Of a stretch of DNA of 64,000 bases, positions 25,043-35,002 are shown piece by piece. The notes beneath the pieces are model-generated. The model was not told the origin of the DNA. It did not search any database and saw nothing but the letters and a program-made list of their open reading frames with translations. Location: NCBI RefSeq assembly GCF_004120195.1, contig NZ_SCHN01000009.1, positions 94,801 to 158,800 of the forward strand. The letters run 5' to 3'. How positions within the stretch are numbered: position 1 is the stretch's first letter; every line of letters begins with the position of its first letter. The position numbers were made by a program, and so were the translations under genes. This DNA is from Enterovibrio baiacu (GTDB lineage: Bacteria; Pseudomonadota; Gammaproteobacteria; Enterobacterales; Vibrionaceae).

Positions 25043-28000
25043 ATTGGCTCACCAAGTGGTTCATTCATAATCCTGTTGGCGCGAACCTGTTGATGATTGC
25101 CATTATTGTGAGTGGTGTGATGGCTGCTGGGCAATTACGGGTTGAATCCTTTCCTCAGATTGCGCCTTCGTCAGTCATGATCACTGTGGCGTATCCCGGA
25201 GGCACAGCCAAGCAGATTGATGAAAGCGTTACACAGCGAATTGAAGAAGCCATTAGCGGCGTGGCGGGCATCAAACACATCACCAGTCAATCAAGTGCAG
25301 GGCAGTCGAGCGTGGTGGTGCGAAAAACCAGCAGTGCTGATCTTAATCAATTGCTGGATGACATTCGCAACCGGGTGAATACCATTAGTGCGTTTCCCAC
25401 ACAGGCAGAAAAACCGCAAGTTGTCCGAAATGAATTTACTAATCTTGCTGCATTTGTTGTGGTGTCTGCTCCGCGCAGTGACCACGAATTACAGCCCATT
25501 GCGAGGCAAGTCGAACAGGCACTTAAGAAGCATGCTCAGATCTCAAATGTTACGAACTGGGGCAGTCGCTTCCCAGAATTGGTTATAGAACCAGACCCTG
25601 CAGAGCTTAAAAAACTGGGGCTCAGTTTAGATGATTTGGCGACGCTTATTGAACAGCGGTCGCTGGAGTCCCGCACGGGTGAATTAGTCAGTGATAAAGG
25701 CCGTATGATCATTCGCGGCGATGGTTACGCAGATGATATTCAAAAGCTACATCGATTAGCGATTGTCGCTGGACCCGCGGGTACGGTGTATCTGGGTGAG
25801 ATTGCCACGTTACGCCGAGGTTATGAGCAAAGCGGTGCAATTGTAAGAAACAATGGACAGAACGCCATTGCTTTGTTGATCAGCACCAGCCAGACCGACA
25901 ATTTACTGAGCGTCAGCAAGGCCATAGAAGAAACCTTGGCGGCACAACGTCACATTCTGCCATCGGACATTGCGTTAGACACAATGGCGGATATGGCCCC
26001 CTATATTGAGGATCAGCTTTTCAGGTTGGGCGACAATGCGTGGCAGGGGTTGGCAATCATCATCTTATTGCTTGGTCTCTTTCTTGAACTGAAGCTCGCG
26101 TTTTGGGTGGCTGTGGGAATCCCCGTTGCTTTGGCTGGCACGCTAGGGGCCATGCAATTGGCAAACTATAGCCTTAATGATATTACCTTGTTTGGTTTCA
26201 TCTTAGTGCTGGGGATATTGGTCGATGATGCTGTGGTGGTTGGTGAATCCATTTATGATGAACGCGCAAAAGGGCTAAATGGTCAAGAGGCCGCGTGGCA
26301 AGGGGTGCATTCGGTATCTGTTGCGACCGTGTTTGGTGTATTGACGACCATCGCGGCATTCTCGCCCATGCTTTGGATCGATAACGATTTAGCCAAAGTG
26401 CTGGCAGGTTTTTCTGCGGTCGTCATTTTTGCGCTGATCTTCTCCCTGATTGAAAGCAAGCTATTTTTACCCTCACATTTGGCGCACCTGTCCCCGCAAA
26501 AACCATCAAAAAGTGCAATCGGGCGCGTTCAAAAAGCCGCCCAGCAAGGGTTAAAAACAGTCAACATGCATGTCTACAAACCCCTGTTAAAAGTGGCGTT
26601 AGAATACAAGTTAGCGTCGCTATTAGGGTTTGTTGCAGCCGTGGTGCTGGCCTATGGGATGTGGTCAACAGGATCGATAAGAAGCGCTATTTTCCCCGAT
26701 ATTCCAGGTCGTTATGTCACGGCAAAAATCTCGCTGGAAGACGGCGCGCCATTGCCACTGCAACAACAGGCATTGTTTCAAACGGAATCCGCTATTGAGG
26801 CCGTTGCACAGGCATTGAAAGATGACTATCCACTGGTTGTGTCACCGTTGGTGAACGTGCTGGCTTGGTCGGATGGTCATGGCAGTATAGAAATCACCGT
26901 AGAGTTAACCCATGAAGCATTAAGTGTATTGCCTGGGAACGTGGTGATTGATCAGTGGCGGGCGCAAACGGGCGCCATTGAAGGTGCGTATTCCGTGCAA
27001 TTCAGTGCTGCGGATTCACCAATCGGTGGCACGTATGTGTCTATTTCATCCAGAGATCGAGAGTTAGCGAAACGCGTAGCGGGCCAACTGGCTCAAACAC
27101 TTGAAACGTTGCCAGGTGTCACCGACATTTATGACGATGGGAAGTCCGGACAGCCTCAGGTACGCATAGTGCTAAATGCGTTTGGTCAGCAATTAGGGGT
27201 GACGCAAGCGACATTGGCACGGTTGGCCGGAGAAGCCTTTGGAGAACGTGAGATCCATCGCTTATTGGAGCAAGGTATAGAGACTAAGTTGCTGCTCAAA
27301 TACCCGCGAGAGGAACGTAAAACGCTAGCGCAATTAGCACAAGCTTTGGTCAAATTGCCGAATGGTGAGAGCGTTCCCTTAGGCGACATTGCGACATTCC
27401 AACACGAGCAAGAAACGCAGATCATTCATCGTCGAAATCGCGAACAGGTGGTGAATCTGTATTGGAAACAAAATCGCGATATCCAAGCGCCAGAACAGAC
27501 ACTTATTCAGCTAGAAAAGACGATCGAAACATTGCACCTCCAATATCCTGATGTGGAGATCAAAGCGGGGGGAGAATTTGAAGAAATCGATGATGTATCT
27601 GATGGGTTTACATCAGCGATGGTGCTGACACTTTTGTTGATTTACATCTTGCTTGCGGTGCCGCTCCAGTCCTATTGGCAGCCATTTATTATCATGGCGA
27701 TAATCCCTTTTGGGTTTGCTGGGGCGATATTCGGGCACTACGTGATGGATTTGCCGATCAGCTTGTTGTCGATGTTTGGCATGATGGCAATGACAGGAAT
27801 CGTTATCAACGATTCCTTGGTGCTCATTACGCGGTTCAACGAAGAGTATCGACATGGCATGCCATTAAAAGACGCTTTGATCACTGCGGGAACAAGCCGC
27901 TTTCGGGCGATATTTCTGACCACGATCACCACGGTGTGTGGATTGATTCCGCTGCTTAGCGAAACGGCTGAGCAGGCACAGTATTTAAAACCAGCCGCTG

Positions 28001-28125
28001 TTTCTTTGGTGTTTGGTGAGTTGTTTGCAACTGTCGTTACCTTGATTTTGATTCCTGTGTTGCTGGGGATGACAACACGCAAGTTACCGAAAGTGGCCGA
28101 TGAGTTGTCTTTGAGCGCTGTGTAA
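25039..28125 (+). CDS. RND efflux transporter, AcrB/MdtBC superfamily
   Basis: 1028 aa, full length. Twelve membrane segments with large periplasmic loops after TM1 and TM7. TM1 starts FIHNPVGANLLMIAIIVSG, the pore/docking region has VAYPGGTAKQIDESVTQRIEEAISGVAGIKHI, and TM4 carries the proton-relay pair in ILVDDAVVVGE. TM10-12 include MMAMTGIVINDSLVLITRFNE and FLTTITTVCGLIPLL. It exports drugs, lipophilic compounds or similar using the proton gradient. Specificity is unknown. Translationally coupled to the adaptor. Confidence 0.92.
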   Translation: MNWLTKWFIHNPVGANLLMIAIIVSGVMAAGQLRVESFPQIAPSSVMITVAYPGGTAKQIDESVTQRIEEAISGVAGIKHITSQSSAGQSSVVVRKTSSADLNQLLDDIRNRVNTISAFPTQAEKPQVVRNEFTNLAAFVVVSAPRSDHELQPIARQVEQALKKHAQISNVTNWGSRFPELVIEPDPAELKKLGLSLDDLATLIEQRSLESRTGELVSDKGRMIIRGDGYADDIQKLHRLAIVAGPAGTVYLGEIATLRRGYEQSGAIVRNNGQNAIALLISTSQTDNLLSVSKAIEETLAAQRHILPSDIALDTMADMAPYIEDQLFRLGDNAWQGLAIIILLLGLFLELKLAFWVAVGIPVALAGTLGAMQLANYSLNDITLFGFILVLGILVDDAVVVGESIYDERAKGLNGQEAAWQGVHSVSVATVFGVLTTIAAFSPMLWIDNDLAKVLAGFSAVVIFALIFSLIESKLFLPSHLAHLSPQKPSKSAIGRVQKAAQQGLKTVNMHVYKPLLKVALEYKLASLLGFVAAVVLAYGMWSTGSIRSAIFPDIPGRYVTAKISLEDGAPLPLQQQALFQTESAIEAVAQALKDDYPLVVSPLVNVLAWSDGHGSIEITVELTHEALSVLPGNVVIDQWRAQTGAIEGAYSVQFSAADSPIGGTYVSISSRDRELAKRVAGQLAQTLETLPGVTDIYDDGKSGQPQVRIVLNAFGQQLGVTQATLARLAGEAFGEREIHRLLEQGIETKLLLKYPREERKTLAQLAQALVKLPNGESVPLGDIATFQHEQETQIIHRRNREQVVNLYWKQNRDIQAPEQTLIQLEKTIETLHLQYPDVEIKAGGEFEEIDDVSDGFTSAMVLTLLLIYILLAVPLQSYWQPFIIMAIIPFGFAGAIFGHYVMDLPISLLSMFGMMAMTGIVINDSLVLITRFNEEYRHGMPLKDALITAGTSRFRAIFLTTITTVCGLIPLLSETAEQAQYLKPAAVSLVFGELFATVVTLILIPVLLGMTTRKLPKVADELSLSAV

Positions 28126-28184
28126 TTGATTTTAGGGAGTATTGGGGCGATAGTAACCTTATTGTCCCATGCTTTCTGGCACCA

Positions 28185-29084
28185 ATGACTGAACCCCCAT
28201 CCCCTTTTTACCTCGTTCCTGAAGTTGCCTTGCTCGAACAACTTCCTGAGCATTTGCGTAAACGCTTCATACATGCACTGACTTTGATGCACAAACATCT
28301 TGATGATCAGCTTTCATGGGAACAAATTGCCACGAAAAGTGCTATTTCTCCTTATCATTTTCATCGTCAATTTACGGATCTGTTCCATGAAACGCCCGGG
28401 CATTACTTAGGCCGACTGCGATTACAGCGGGCAGTGAATCTGTTGATGAAAAATGCACCTTGGACCATCACTGAAATCGCACAACATTGCGGCTTTTCTT
28501 CCTCTCAAGCATTGGGGAAAGCGCTTAAACGTGAATTGGGTGTGACTGCAAAACAGATCCGGAAAATGGGGATTACATCCACCGCGAATGAAACGGTGGC
28601 GTTGATGAACAAGTTGGCGCACCCGGGCGAAGGAAACACGCTGGAGCAAGAATTAGCGCAAGCGATGCCGACCGAGTTGGTTTGGTACCCGCAAAGAGGG
28701 ATGAAAAAGATAGCCCTTGATGACCGCAACTGGGACAAGGTATTCAATGCCTATGGTGAGAAAGCTGTTCGGCTCATGGGCATTACGCCGATCAAAGACA
28801 TAGAGAAATCATGGGAAGAAATTGAAACTGTGATTGGCGATTGGCAGGTGGACAATGAGGAATACGATAACGTTATCCAAGAAGGGTATTTTTTGTGTTG
28901 TGATGTCTATGTGGCGTCGGATATCGGTTATATCGCTGCCATTGAATCTTTATTTCAGCGTACAGAACAAGAGCAACTGTCTGTTGATGTAACAGGCGTT
29001 TTGGTAGAAATGATCCGAGACATTGATCTGTCTGATACTGGCGGTGTCACCTTTTCACTGCAAATACCCATCAAAGTGAAATAA
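28185..29084 (+). CDS. AraC-family regulator with GyrI-like effector domain
   Basis: 299 aa. Two helix-turn-helix units near the N-terminus (LSWEQIATKSAISPYHFHRQFTDLFHETPGHYLGRLRLQRAVNLL, then WTITEIAQHCGFSSSQALGKALKRELGVTAKQIRKM). Residues about 150-299 form a GyrI/BmrR-like small-molecule-binding domain. This Rob/SoxS-like order usually responds to hydrophobic drugs. It follows the RND gene by 59 bp, so it probably regulates that pump. No strong ribosome binding site is seen before ATG 28185. Confidence 0.85.
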   Translation: MTEPPSPFYLVPEVALLEQLPEHLRKRFIHALTLMHKHLDDQLSWEQIATKSAISPYHFHRQFTDLFHETPGHYLGRLRLQRAVNLLMKNAPWTITEIAQHCGFSSSQALGKALKRELGVTAKQIRKMGITSTANETVALMNKLAHPGEGNTLEQELAQAMPTELVWYPQRGMKKIALDDRNWDKVFNAYGEKAVRLMGITPIKDIEKSWEEIETVIGDWQVDNEEYDNVIQEGYFLCCDVYVASDIGYIAAIESLFQRTEQEQLSVDVTGVLVEMIRDIDLSDTGGVTFSLQIPIKVK

Positions 29085-29104
29085 GCTTTTCTCATTCGTC
29101 ACCG

Positions 29105-29875
29105 TTATGATTTTACCGCCAGCACTTCATCGCCAATCCATTGTTGGAGTAGCTGGCCGAATATCATCGACACGTCTTCTTCTGGGAAGCTCTCCACCAG
29201 TTTCGCGCCAATATCATTCAGCGTGTAGCCCTCGCGCACATAGCCAATCGCGGCGGATTCCAACGGTGAAATGCTGCGAAAATGCGGCGAATCGCCTTTG
29301 CGCCAAATCAGTATATCGATGGCGTGAGGCAACGGCGCAACCTCGGGCGGTGTTTCATCCTGATCGATGGCATGCCAGATTTCCAGCGTGTTGAATTGCA
29401 GGGTATTGATGGTCAGGGTCGCGACAGGGTGTAGCGCGAAATTTTCTGGGTCACTGCAGGCAAGTCGCTGCAGATTGTCCATGGTCATCACTGTGCTGTT
29501 GCCGCCGTCGAAGGCGCGTCGCAATGTCCAATCCAGTGTCGCCAACTCAGCCACTTCCAAATCATTGGGAAGCTGTTCAGCCAAAAATGTCGTGAACGTT
29601 TGACCGTACAAGCCGATGTTGTTGAAAGTGGAATGGTGCGTCTGCACATAGTCAGCGGCTAACTGGCGAAACCAATTGTCGCCAAGGTAGGTCGCGGTAT
29701 GTTCAAACGTATCCCAAAGCACATCCATTAACCGCACACGATACGCGTTGTGATAAATAGCAATGCGGTGTTCCGGTGTAATACCGTGTGTCGATTTGGT
29801 CACCCAATCCGCGCCTGCGCTTTCTTTCGCCAATACAGTGCGTTGAAAGTCGTCTTGTATCGCTAATAGATTCAT
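29105..29875 (-). CDS. bufC: bufferin cluster protein BufC (DUF2063)
   Basis: 256 aa. N-terminal DUF2063 domain ([13 protein letters not shown]..., with [44 protein letters not shown]). Members are partner subunits of the DUF692 enzyme and are thought to present the precursor peptide. It overlaps bufB by 4 bp (ATGA), giving tight coupling, and is the last gene of the operon. Confidence 0.9.
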   Translation of the reverse strand: MNLLAIQDDFQRTVLAKESAGADWVTKSTHGITPEHRIAIYHNAYRVRLMDVLWDTFEHTATYLGDNWFRQLAADYVQTHHSTFNNIGLYGQTFTTFLAEQLPNDLEVAELATLDWTLRRAFDGGNSTVMTMDNLQRLACSDPENFALHPVATLTINTLQFNTLEIWHAIDQDETPPEVAPLPHAIDILIWRKGDSPHFRSISPLESAAIGYVREGYTLNDIGAKLVESFPEEDVSMIFGQLLQQWIGDEVLAVKS

Positions 29876-30705
29876 AGGGCAACCTTTGGATGCAGGATAG
29901 TTTGTGCAATGGCTCGCGCGGTATCGAGCTCTTCCAGAAGCTCGGTGAGCAGCGGAATATTGTCGTCGCGTTCAATCATGGTAGGGGTTTCCCCAAATCG
30001 AGCGAGGGCTTGTTCATAGAGTGTCCAAACACTGTCGCACACGGGGTGATCGTGTGTGTCGATCAAGTGGTCGCCGTTATTTTGGTGACCCGCTAAATGG
30101 AATTGTTGAACACTGCCAATGGGAATCCCGTTGAGAAATTCTTTTGACGAGAAGCCGTGGTTAAAAGCACTAACGTAGATATTGTTGATATCCAACAGCA
30201 GCTTTGCGCCGGTGGCTTTATGAATGGCCGCGAGAAATTCCCATTCCGTCATTTCTGACGAGGTAAATTCAACGTAGCTAGAAACGTTTTCTAACACCAA
30301 AGGACGTTGAAGTGCATCTTGCGCTTGGTGAACGTTGCGGATCACCACGTCGAGCGCTTCTTGTGTAAAGGGCAGGGGCATTAAATCATGGAGCTTTCGC
30401 CCATGCACGCCTGTCCAGCAAAGGTGATCAGACACCCACATGGGTTCTATGCGTTGCTCAAGTTTTTTGAGGCGTTTTAGGTAGTCAGCATCAAGGCCAT
30501 TGATTGAGCCTATCGACATGGACACACCATGCATTGCCATGGGGTAGTCGGCACGTATGCGGTCAAGCATGGTCAATGGCTTGCCGCCATCGACCATGTA
30601 ATTATCGGAAATGACTTCGAGCCAATCTACCGGCTGCGGCGCAGTCAAAAAATCGTTGTAATGTTGAGTGCGTAATCCTAAGCCAAAGCCTGAAGTCATT
30701 TCCAT
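29872..30705 (-). CDS. bufB: bufferin-modifying multinuclear iron oxidase BufB (DUF692/MNIO)
   Basis: 277 aa TIM-barrel enzyme. Metal-ligand motifs of the MbnB/DUF692 family are visible: [59 protein letters not shown] and MIERDDNIP. Family members oxidise cysteines of RiPP precursors to thiooxazole or oxazolone-thioamide groups that bind copper. It lies between bufA and bufC in one operon. Confidence 0.93.
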   Translation of the reverse strand: MEMTSGFGLGLRTQHYNDFLTAPQPVDWLEVISDNYMVDGGKPLTMLDRIRADYPMAMHGVSMSIGSINGLDADYLKRLKKLEQRIEPMWVSDHLCWTGVHGRKLHDLMPLPFTQEALDVVIRNVHQAQDALQRPLVLENVSSYVEFTSSEMTEWEFLAAIHKATGAKLLLDINNIYVSAFNHGFSSKEFLNGIPIGSVQQFHLAGHQNNGDHLIDTHDHPVCDSVWTLYEQALARFGETPTMIERDDNIPLLTELLEELDTARAIAQTILHPKVAL

Positions 30706-30716
30706 TCTCCTAACAA

Positions 30717-31001
30717 TTAACCGATATCAGAGATAGTGCCGCCTTGGTTCAGGCACTCTTTCGCTTCCATTGCTTTAAAGCCGTGACCTGCACAAACGTT
30801 CTGACCTTTACACGCATTTTCAGCAGTTTTACAGTCTGAGTTGCCTTTACAAGAGTGAATGCCGTAACAGTGAACTTTGTCACCAGCGCCAATCGCTGAG
30901 CCTGAGCTGCCTGCTGGAAGTTCAGCGGCTGATACGCTTGCGCTCATTGCTAGAGCCAGTGCTACAGATGCGAATGTGCTAGTTTTTGCGATATTGTTCA
31001 T
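30717..31001 (-). CDS. bufA: bufferin precursor peptide (BufA family, CYG/CKG type)
   Basis: 94 aa with a Sec signal peptide ending near ASVSAAE. The mature part holds six Cys in a repeated pattern ([42 protein letters not shown]), the mark of bufferin precursors; it is not the EGKCG type (HvfA). The fold and spacing suit the group I would call BufA2, from memory. BufB/BufC should modify some Cys so that the exported peptide binds copper. GGAG lies 7 nt before ATG 31001. No DoxX-type bufD gene accompanies it. Confidence 0.9.
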   Translation of the reverse strand: MNNIAKTSTFASVALALAMSASVSAAELPAGSSGSAIGAGDKVHCYGIHSCKGNSDCKTAENACKGQNVCAGHGFKAMEAKECLNQGGTISDIG

Positions 31002-31652
31002 GGTCTATCTCCAATATTTATTAAGAATGAGTAGCCATTGATGTGCTCAAAAAGTGAATAGAATTGAGAGCACTGCCACCATCTGGTATTGACGTATGTC
31101 GAATCCAATTAAAGAGACCCACGACATTCTGAGTTTATTTCAAAAATGTAAAAAATAGGAAAATTAGTTTTAACATGTTGTTTTGGCTGGCGTTATTTTG
31201 AGGTGGATGAAAGAACAGGGAAAGGCGACGCGTGTTTGTCTCAAAGTAATTGAAATCATTTAATAAATGAGAATTTATTGGGTGATTTTATTTTTCAATA
31301 AAGTGCATATGGTGTGTTTTTATTGGGTATAGGTGACGGTTTATTTTCTTTGGTGAGAAAAGGCGGGTTGTTATTAAAATTCTGTGGTCTTTTTTCTTAT
31401 TTTTCCGAGGGATAAAAACATAAATAAAAAAGAGAGGTTTTGCATACACTCTTCCGTTTTTACATTTGGATAATGAAAACAGAACCTCTTTGGATAAATC
31501 AAATTAACCTGAAAGAAAAGCTGCTGGGCCGTGGAGATCAGCAGCTATTTTTTGAAAGCGCAGAGGTTGTGAAGTGCATAGGTAACGCACTCTCTACGCA
31601 TGAATGAACATCTATGTCTTTTTACCTTTTTCGGGGTTAAGAGTAAGCACGA
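31002..31652. promoter_or_regulatory. long AT-rich intergenic region upstream of bufA
   Basis: 651 bp without a protein gene. AT-rich throughout 31130-31450, expected to carry the bufABC promoter on the minus strand. AGAGGTT (31433-31439) can pair with AACCTCT (31485-31491), and a terminator-like hairpin lies at 31519-31553. A small RNA is possible but unproven. No operator recognised. Confidence 0.4.
31519..31553. terminator. bidirectional Rho-independent terminator
   Basis: Stem AGCTGCTG (31519-31526) / CAGCAGCT (31539-31546), with ATTTTTTG after it on the plus strand and a T-rich run on the minus strand. It probably ends the minus-strand lipoprotein gene that stops at 31653; a plus-strand small RNA would also end here. 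Confidence 0.65.
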
Positions 31653-32579
31653 TCAGTTTAGTGGTCCCAACGCTTCCGCCACCATGTCAACGTTGCCAAG
31701 CCCTTCAGACGGGATGTAACCGCTGCCTGAAAAGCCTGTAAATGCGCTGCGGTTTGTACCAATCAGTTCATTGATGGTCGTGCCATCATTGGTGACAACA
31801 AACACATCAGGGCCTGCGGTGTCGGTGAAGGTTTGATCAATAACCTCATTACTTAACGCAGTGACACGATCGTGTTTATCGACAGACCACCAGTTTGCAA
31901 TGAAATCAGCGCCACCCACATGGCATTCAGCCGTGGCTTCAACAACATCACCTGTAATGCCTAACGCGTATTGGCTCTCACCTGGCACGTTAACTTTCAA
32001 GTTGGCCGTGCTGCACGTGTTGGGATCGTTGTCAGTGAGTTCATTGACGATGCCTTCATTCAAATCAATGTTCTGCATCCCCGCGCGTTTCATTGCACCG
32101 AAGTAAGCTGGCGATGAGGTTTGGTAGCTGAGCGCGTAAATGTTGAAATCTGCGCCATTTACGCTGTCGTTTGAGTACGTGGTGGCCGGAAGGTTTGATA
32201 CATTAATTGGTGTGCCCACATGTACAAAAGCAACGTTGTTATCTGTTCTTACTCTGTCTTTTGAATCGGTGACTTGAATGGCTTCACACGAGAGCGAGCG
32301 CACAATCAGCATGCCTTGATCGTCTGACCCTTCAAACACAAATCCCATGTCGGTCAGGCTATTTACTGTGATGCCGTCAGGCACTTGCGATTGTAAATCG
32401 GCTTTTGCGACCACAATGCCGCCAGCGATTTCGCGGCAATTAGAAAAATCGACATCTGAATTGCTGAGTTTTATCTGGTTGTTGTGGCAGGCAGTAACAC
32501 CTAAACATAACGCGCCAATAAGTGCGGTGCGCGGGTTGATTGCTGCTCTACGAATTTTCGTTGTCATGCTCGTCGTCAT
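31653..32579 (-). CDS. lipoprotein, 308 aa, unknown function
   Basis: Signal peptide with lipobox LGVTAC (Cys about 31). The mature part is beta-rich, Asp/Asn-rich, with several cysteines (SNCREIAG, SLSCEAIQV, DPNTCSTANL, ATAECHVGGADF) that could pair as disulfides. No catalytic motif was recognised. It heads toward the 3' side of a three-gene minus-strand set with the DUF5519 and beta-barrel genes (53 bp from the former), so the three may share a promoter and a role in the outer envelope. Confidence 0.7.
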   Translation of the reverse strand: MTTSMTTKIRRAAINPRTALIGALCLGVTACHNNQIKLSNSDVDFSNCREIAGGIVVAKADLQSQVPDGITVNSLTDMGFVFEGSDDQGMLIVRSLSCEAIQVTDSKDRVRTDNNVAFVHVGTPINVSNLPATTYSNDSVNGADFNIYALSYQTSSPAYFGAMKRAGMQNIDLNEGIVNELTDNDPNTCSTANLKVNVPGESQYALGITGDVVEATAECHVGGADFIANWWSVDKHDRVTALSNEVIDQTFTDTAGPDVFVVTNDGTTINELIGTNRSAFTGFSGSGYIPSEGLGNVDMVAEALGPLN

Positions 32580-32632
32580 GAGGAATAGCTCCTGTTTAAC
32601 ATGGTGAGAAATGGCGTAGCGAGAGAAAACGG

Positions 32633-33187
32633 TTATTGAAGTGAGGACAATTTCTGTCCAGTGACGAAATCAAAAGACGCCAGCACGAGTTGATAAACGG
32701 TATCGACTTCGCTGTCTGTGGTAGGTGTGTAAATCATTACAAACCCCTCCCAACCTAATCGTTTGTTTGCCCAAGGGTGAGGAATGGCCCAACCCGCGTT
32801 AACTGCCTTTTGGGCGAGAGCAGGAGGCAGTGAGGCATGTAAGCTGCCATCAGGGTGCATGTGGGCGAATTCGCGACCACCCACAATGGATTGTGGGTTC
32901 GCCAGTGTTACGTGCTCTTCAATCCAGAACCCTTTTGTCCCTGACATGGAAATCACCGTCTCGCGGACATCTACGCCGGGAATGCGAGATGCTCGGGCCA
33001 TCAAATCCTTTAGCAAGGCAGGGGTTGATTCCCCGCCAAGCTGAACATGCGGCACGCTGTTTGTCGTAGCAGGGACTGGGCTGGTTCTTGTTGGTAACGT
33101 TTCAACGTCAGTCGCGAAGGATGTTTGCACAAAAGAAGATGACAAAATGAAGGCAAATAGTGCGCTGATTTTCTGTTTCGTGGTCAT
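32633..33187 (-). CDS. DUF5519 (luciferase-family) exported protein
   Basis: 184 aa with a Sec signal peptide (KISALFAFILSSSFVQTSFA). The mature region shows the DUF5519 pattern: FWIEEHVTLANPQSIVGGREFAHMHPDGSLHASLPP, AGWAIPHPWANKR-GWEGFVMIYTPTT and FDFVTGQKL. The family is named luciferase-like from a structural match, but the activity is not known; the conserved HMHPDGS-H suggests a metal or ligand site. Secretion is unusual for the family members I recall. Same operon orientation as its neighbours. Confidence 0.8.
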   Translation of the reverse strand: MTTKQKISALFAFILSSSFVQTSFATDVETLPTRTSPVPATTNSVPHVQLGGESTPALLKDLMARASRIPGVDVRETVISMSGTKGFWIEEHVTLANPQSIVGGREFAHMHPDGSLHASLPPALAQKAVNAGWAIPHPWANKRLGWEGFVMIYTPTTDSEVDTVYQLVLASFDFVTGQKLSSLQ

Positions 33188-33220
33188 AACATCGCTCCGT
33201 GACTGAGTATTGGGGTTTAC

Positions 33221-33967
33221 TTAGAAGTGGTAACGCAAGCCTAATTGCACTTCATGTGCGGTTGCTTCATCGATACGGAAACCGTCATTGGTTTCGCCAG
33301 AGCCAAAATCAAGCGAATCCACACCCGTGCCAGCATCACCCAATGAAATATATTGATACTCACCGATTAGACTGAGTTGATCAGTAATGGCATAGCTCGC
33401 ACCGACACCCAGGTTCCAGGTAAATTCGGTTGAGGTTTCATCAGCATAGTCGTCGTAGTAGCCGTCCACGGCTCCATCAAGTTGATCAAAGAAACCTTGA
33501 ACACCTGCGCCACCTAAACGTGCGGAATATTCGTTTCGGGCTACACCCACACCCGCTTTGATGTAAGGCGTAAATGCCGTGCCGGTATCAACGTCGTAGA
33601 AACCTTCTACGGTCAATGTGGTGCTTTTGAGCTTGCCGTTAAGCACATATTCTTCACCTGTGCGTGCACCAGTACCTATACGCTGGCTATTAAATTTGCC
33701 TTCGCGATAGCCCAAACGCGTTTCAATGCGGAATTGTTCGTTAATCACATAACCCAACCCTAGGGTGCTGACCGTGCCGTCACCTGCGTCGAACTTACCT
33801 GGAAAATCGGCATCTTGTGCGATGTTGTTACCGTAAGGTTCTGAGTCTGTCGCTTGGTAGCTTTTACCCACTAAACCCGTGATATAGAAGCCCTCTGCGC
33901 TGGCGAGACCTGATAAAAAGGTCGTTGCGAATGCAGCAACATATAGAGGTGTGCGCGTTAAATTCAT
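33221..33967 (-). CDS. outer-membrane beta-barrel protein (OmpW/Omp25-like porin family)
   Basis: 248 aa. Signal peptide to about ASA (residue 24), then alternating amphipathic strands with periplasmic turns and aromatic girdles, ending in EVQLGLRYHF, the C-terminal Phe signature for BAM insertion. Segments such as GLGYVINEQFRIETRLGYREG and TPYIKAGVGVARNEY suit an eight-stranded barrel. It is divergent from the LysR gene at 34082 across 114 bp. Confidence 0.85.
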   Translation of the reverse strand: MNLTRTPLYVAAFATTFLSGLASAEGFYITGLVGKSYQATDSEPYGNNIAQDADFPGKFDAGDGTVSTLGLGYVINEQFRIETRLGYREGKFNSQRIGTGARTGEEYVLNGKLKSTTLTVEGFYDVDTGTAFTPYIKAGVGVARNEYSARLGGAGVQGFFDQLDGAVDGYYDDYADETSTEFTWNLGVGASYAITDQLSLIGEYQYISLGDAGTGVDSLDFGSGETNDGFRIDEATAHEVQLGLRYHF

Positions 33968-34081
33968 GATGTCTCCCTTCGGGTTACGTGATGTGGTGTC
34001 TTACGCAGTGAGAAGTTACAACAAATTGTTTATATCTGTTATCCTGTATTATCAGAAGATATAATTCCGCAGAGCAGAACA

Positions 34082-34987
34082 ATGATTGATTACCTAAAAC
34101 ACATGGCAATATTTGCCCGCGTGGTGGACGAAGGTTCTTTTCGTGCAGCGGCAAAAGATTTGAACTTGGCACCGTCTCGAGTGAGCCAAACCGTGTCAGA
34201 TCTTGAAGACCATCTTGGGATCACCTTGCTTTATCGCACCACGCGCAAACTCGCGCTGAGCAATGAAGGGCGGTTGTTTTATCCTCGCGTGGTAGAAATG
34301 TTGCGCAATGCGGAAATGGGATTGGACGAACTGAATGCGTTGTCTGTTGAGCCTGTTGGTGCGTTGAATGTGTCGCTCCCTGCTTACATGGCGTCTTCTA
34401 GAATTTCTACGATATTGGCGGAATTTGTTCGGGAATACCCACGCGTGACCTTATCGGTGTCTTATACGGATCACCTTGTCGGTCTCATAGAAAACGGCTT
34501 TGATCTGAACATTAGGATGGGCTGGTTGGATGACAGTTCAATGGTCGCGCGCAAGCTCGGAGAGTATCAACGTGTGCTTGTCGCCAGCGCTGACTATGTT
34601 GCGTCTCGACCTAACCCAGAAACGCTTGAAGATATTCAATCGTGGGATTGGATCAGCTATAAACAGCGTAATGAGAACATGGAATTCGCCGTGGATGGCG
34701 AAACTCGGGTGATTGCCTTCAATAACTACCGTCTGCAAGTAGACAGTATCGATGCGTTGTTTTACTTTGTGCAGCAAAACGTGGGCGTGACGGTTTTACC
34801 GTGGCACCTTGCTGAAGAAGGGTTGAAGTCAGGTAAACTTGTTCACTTGTTGCCAGAATGGACGCTCAGCCCGCTGGGATGTTACGCCGTATGGCCGGAC
34901 AAATCTCGACGCGCCAATTTGACCTTGTTGCTTGCCCGCTTTCTGGCGGAGAAAGAACAATACTACGCCGTTGCGCCGACGCGCTAA
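34082..34987 (+). CDS. LysR-family transcriptional regulator
   Basis: 301 aa; HTH at about residues 1-60 ([50 protein letters not shown]), followed by the usual effector domain. Of the subgroup that starts MAIFARVV (AaeR/DmlR-like). Divergent from the beta-barrel gene, so it likely controls the 31653-33967 set, as is common for LysR proteins (inference). Confidence 0.9.
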   Translation: MIDYLKHMAIFARVVDEGSFRAAAKDLNLAPSRVSQTVSDLEDHLGITLLYRTTRKLALSNEGRLFYPRVVEMLRNAEMGLDELNALSVEPVGALNVSLPAYMASSRISTILAEFVREYPRVTLSVSYTDHLVGLIENGFDLNIRMGWLDDSSMVARKLGEYQRVLVASADYVASRPNPETLEDIQSWDWISYKQRNENMEFAVDGETRVIAFNNYRLQVDSIDALFYFVQQNVGVTVLPWHLAEEGLKSGKLVHLLPEWTLSPLGCYAVWPDKSRRANLTLLLARFLAEKEQYYAVAPTR

Positions 34988-35002
34988 CGGCGCGTATGAA
35001 GA

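Noticed and set aside
27738-28298. 186-codon minus-strand ORF across the RND 3' end
   Set aside because: Shadow of the RND and AraC genes; composition unlike a protein.
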